Positions 62,861 to 64,000 of a stretch of DNA of 64,000 nucleotides are shown one piece after another. The stretch is from the NCBI GenBank assembly GCA_946481095.1, contig CAMLML010000005.1, forward strand, positions 19,476 through 83,475, written 5' to 3'. Below the pieces are notes generated by a model. It saw only the letters and a program-made list of their open reading frames with translations. It was not told where the DNA came from and did no database searches. Numbering within the stretch: the stretch's first letter is position 1; every line of letters begins with the position of its first letter. The position numbers were made by a program, and so were the translations under genes. This DNA is from an uncultured Cellvibrio sp. GTDB taxonomy: Bacteria > Pseudomonadota > Gammaproteobacteria > Pseudomonadales > Cellvibrionaceae.

Positions 62861-63829
62861 ATGAAAAAGCGACTTCAGGTTTTTGTGTCATCAACGTATG
62901 TGGATTTAATTGAGGAACGGCAGGCTGCTGTAAGCGCAATACTTAAATCTGGGCACATACCAGCGGGAATGGAGCTTTTCACTGCTGGTGATAAAAGCCA
63001 GTTAGAAATTATTAAACGATGGATTGATGAGTCTGATGTTTATATGCTCATTTTAGGAGGGCGCTATGGAAGTGTGGAGGCAGAATCTGGCGTTAGCTAT
63101 ACAGAGCTCGAATACAATTATGCAAAAGAGACTGAAAAGCCTCTATTTGCAGTCGTTATAACTGATTCAGCGTTAGAGGAAAAAGTAAAGATTTCTGGAA
63201 CATCTGTAATAGAGAGAGATCGCCCCACGGAGTTGAAATTATTTAGGGAAATGGTACTCACAAATATGTCCTCATTTTTTGAAGATTTGAAAGACATACG
63301 GTTAGCTGTAATGGAAAGCTTACCTGAAATTGCTGCGACTAGAAATCTTTCAGGCTGGGTATCTGGTGATGACATTCCAGATACCAAAGGCTTAGTTGAC
63401 GAAATTGCAAAGCTAAACGCTGAAATTACTGCATTGGTAAAAGAGAATGCAACATTAAATAAAAAATTGTCATCCAATAGAACTGCGACTAATGCTGAGG
63501 AATTTGATGAATTAATAAAAATTCTAGGAAAGATCTCCATCAAAATTCCTAAGTCATTAACGGGTAAAGAGAACGACTTAGAAAATGATTTATATAGTAT
63601 TTTTATTTCAGTCAAAGATAACTTGATTAAAGGTGTGACCAATCAAGTTGGCCAAAACGATTTGCATTACTTTATCTATGATAATGTATGTCCAAAGCTT
63701 CAAGTTCATGACCTAGTACAAAATGAAAAGGTGACTAGTGTCCGATATAGACGATTCGCAATTACTAAGAAAGGACAGGAATTTTTGGCCTATATTGAGC
63801 GAAAAAAAATAGCTCAAAGTAATATTTAA
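62861..63829 (+). CDS. cassette-encoded DUF4062 (TIR-like) protein
   Basis: A 322-residue soluble protein. The N-terminal 100 residues form a DUF4062 domain: LQVFVSSTYVDLIEERQAA, ILGGRYGSVE and SYTELEYNYA, a fold related to TIR and nucleosidase domains, with E in SYTELEY in the catalytic-like place. A coiled coil (about 172-203) follows, then a helical region and a C-terminal winged-helix-like segment (VTSVRYRRFAITKKGQEFLAYI). DUF4062 proteins occur in anti-phage systems, so this may be a single-gene defence cassette; that is inferred. An AGGG site precedes the ATG. The stop codon lies within the attC left end. Confidence 0.85.
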   Translation: MKKRLQVFVSSTYVDLIEERQAAVSAILKSGHIPAGMELFTAGDKSQLEIIKRWIDESDVYMLILGGRYGSVEAESGVSYTELEYNYAKETEKPLFAVVITDSALEEKVKISGTSVIERDRPTELKLFREMVLTNMSSFFEDLKDIRLAVMESLPEIAATRNLSGWVSGDDIPDTKGLVDEIAKLNAEITALVKENATLNKKLSSNRTATNAEEFDELIKILGKISIKIPKSLTGKENDLENDLYSIFISVKDNLIKGVTNQVGQNDLHYFIYDNVCPKLQVHDLVQNEKVTSVRYRRFAITKKGQEFLAYIERKKIAQSNI

Positions 63830-63956
63830 CAAGTCGCTCAAGCATCGCGCACTTCGTGCGCTGGACAGTTTTTAAGCCGCGCTTTTGTGGTTTTGCTGCG
63901 CAAAAGTATTCCACAAAACCGCAACTTAAAAACTGCCGCTTAGCTCGGCGTTATAA
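63824..63956 (+). other. attC recombination site of the first cassette
   Basis: The left core ATTTAAC (63824-63830) fits RYYYAAC and contains the cassette gene's stop codon; the right core GTTATAA starts at 63950, with cutting expected after G. Between them are imperfect inverted arms, the best being CAGTTTTTAAG (63866-63876) with CTTAAAAACTG (63925-63935), and an inner pair CGCTTTTG/CAAAAG. The length of about 130 bases and the TAACAAG start resemble Vibrio-type attC sites. Confidence 0.92.
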
Positions 63957-64000
63957 ATGAATATGAGAATATTGAAACTTATTTTAATTATTTTTCTCCT
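63957..64000 (+). CDS. start of a second cassette gene (3' end outside window)
   Basis: Directly after attC, an open frame begins M-N-M-R-I-L-K-L-I-L-I-I-F-L and runs to the window end. The hydrophobic stretch suggests a signal peptide or membrane helix. It is too short to identify. The start could be the ATG at 63957 or 63963. Confidence 0.6.
   Translation, partial: MNMRILKLILIIFL

Larger units (their letters stand above)
61601..64000. mobile_element. start of a chromosomal integron (intI, attI region, one full cassette, attC, second cassette)
   Basis: An integrase gene points away from an array that begins with an attI-like region, one cassette (DUF4062 gene and attC) and the start of another. 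The layout is the standard integron one. The array continues beyond the window end, so its length is unknown. Confidence 0.9.

Overview
The window looks like a chromosomal segment of a gammaproteobacterium, most likely from the Cellvibrio/Saccharophagus side of the group. This is inferred from the order of housekeeping genes, which closely follows Pseudomonas, and from a secreted lipoprotein with a poly-Ser linker. No rRNA, tRNA or CRISPR array was recognised.

Region 1 (1-24.4 kb) is conserved backbone. A truncated transaldolase gene faces an rssB/rssC-type phosphatase and anti-sigma-antagonist pair, as in Pseudomonas. A long minus-strand block then reads, in transcription order, trmJ, iscR, iscS, sufB, sufC, sufD, sufS, sufA, sufT, sufE, ndk, rlmN, pilW, rodZ, ispG, hisS, yfgM, bamB, der. 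In Pseudomonas the same backbone carries iscU-iscA-hscBA-fdx-iscX between iscS and ndk; here a complete suf set sits in that slot. An IscR type-1-like box lies upstream of iscR and another upstream of nfuA (24.5-25.1 kb), so one iron-sulfur regulator probably controls both. suhB closes the block.

Region 2 (25-36.4 kb) is mixed. It holds a small membrane-protein/XRE-regulator/DUF4386 operon with a promoter embedded in inverted repeats, a secreted sugar dehydrogenase fused to a diheme cytochrome, metH, and a short accessory stretch of hypothetical genes bounded by near-identical 55-bp direct repeats.

Region 3 (36.4-47.4 kb) contains the most interesting unit. A PAP2-phosphatase/eptA operon diverges from a thioredoxin-DUF4266-DUF3570-ApbE-response regulator-histidine kinase series. 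The intergenic gap carries two CTTAAG-type tandem boxes of PmrA form, so the local PmrAB-like system may control both arms. The DUF3570 outer-membrane protein contains D-S-L-T-G-A-S, which fits the target motif of the flavin transferase ApbE encoded beside it. This suggests an undescribed flavinylated envelope redox system. An AI-2E-family permease, rdgC and a second, lipoprotein ApbE follow.

Region 4 (47.4-61.5 kb) contains a CsdE-like SufE, a TatD nuclease, the MotAB stator (MotB has a duplicated FliM-like tail), an HscC-type Hsp70 with a J-domain/RDD membrane partner, a 1517-residue propeller/kinase/receiver/GGDEF hybrid sensor, and infA.

Region 5 (61.6-64 kb) is the start of a chromosomal integron: an intact integron integrase, an attI-like region with repeated ACTGTATATTT motifs, one complete cassette encoding a DUF4062 protein (a TIR-like, possibly defensive, family), a clear attC site and the first codons of a second cassette that runs off the window.

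Several intergenic gaps hold copies of a G/C-run palindromic repeat family (8.0, 13.9, 20.6, 29.0 and 55.3 kb).
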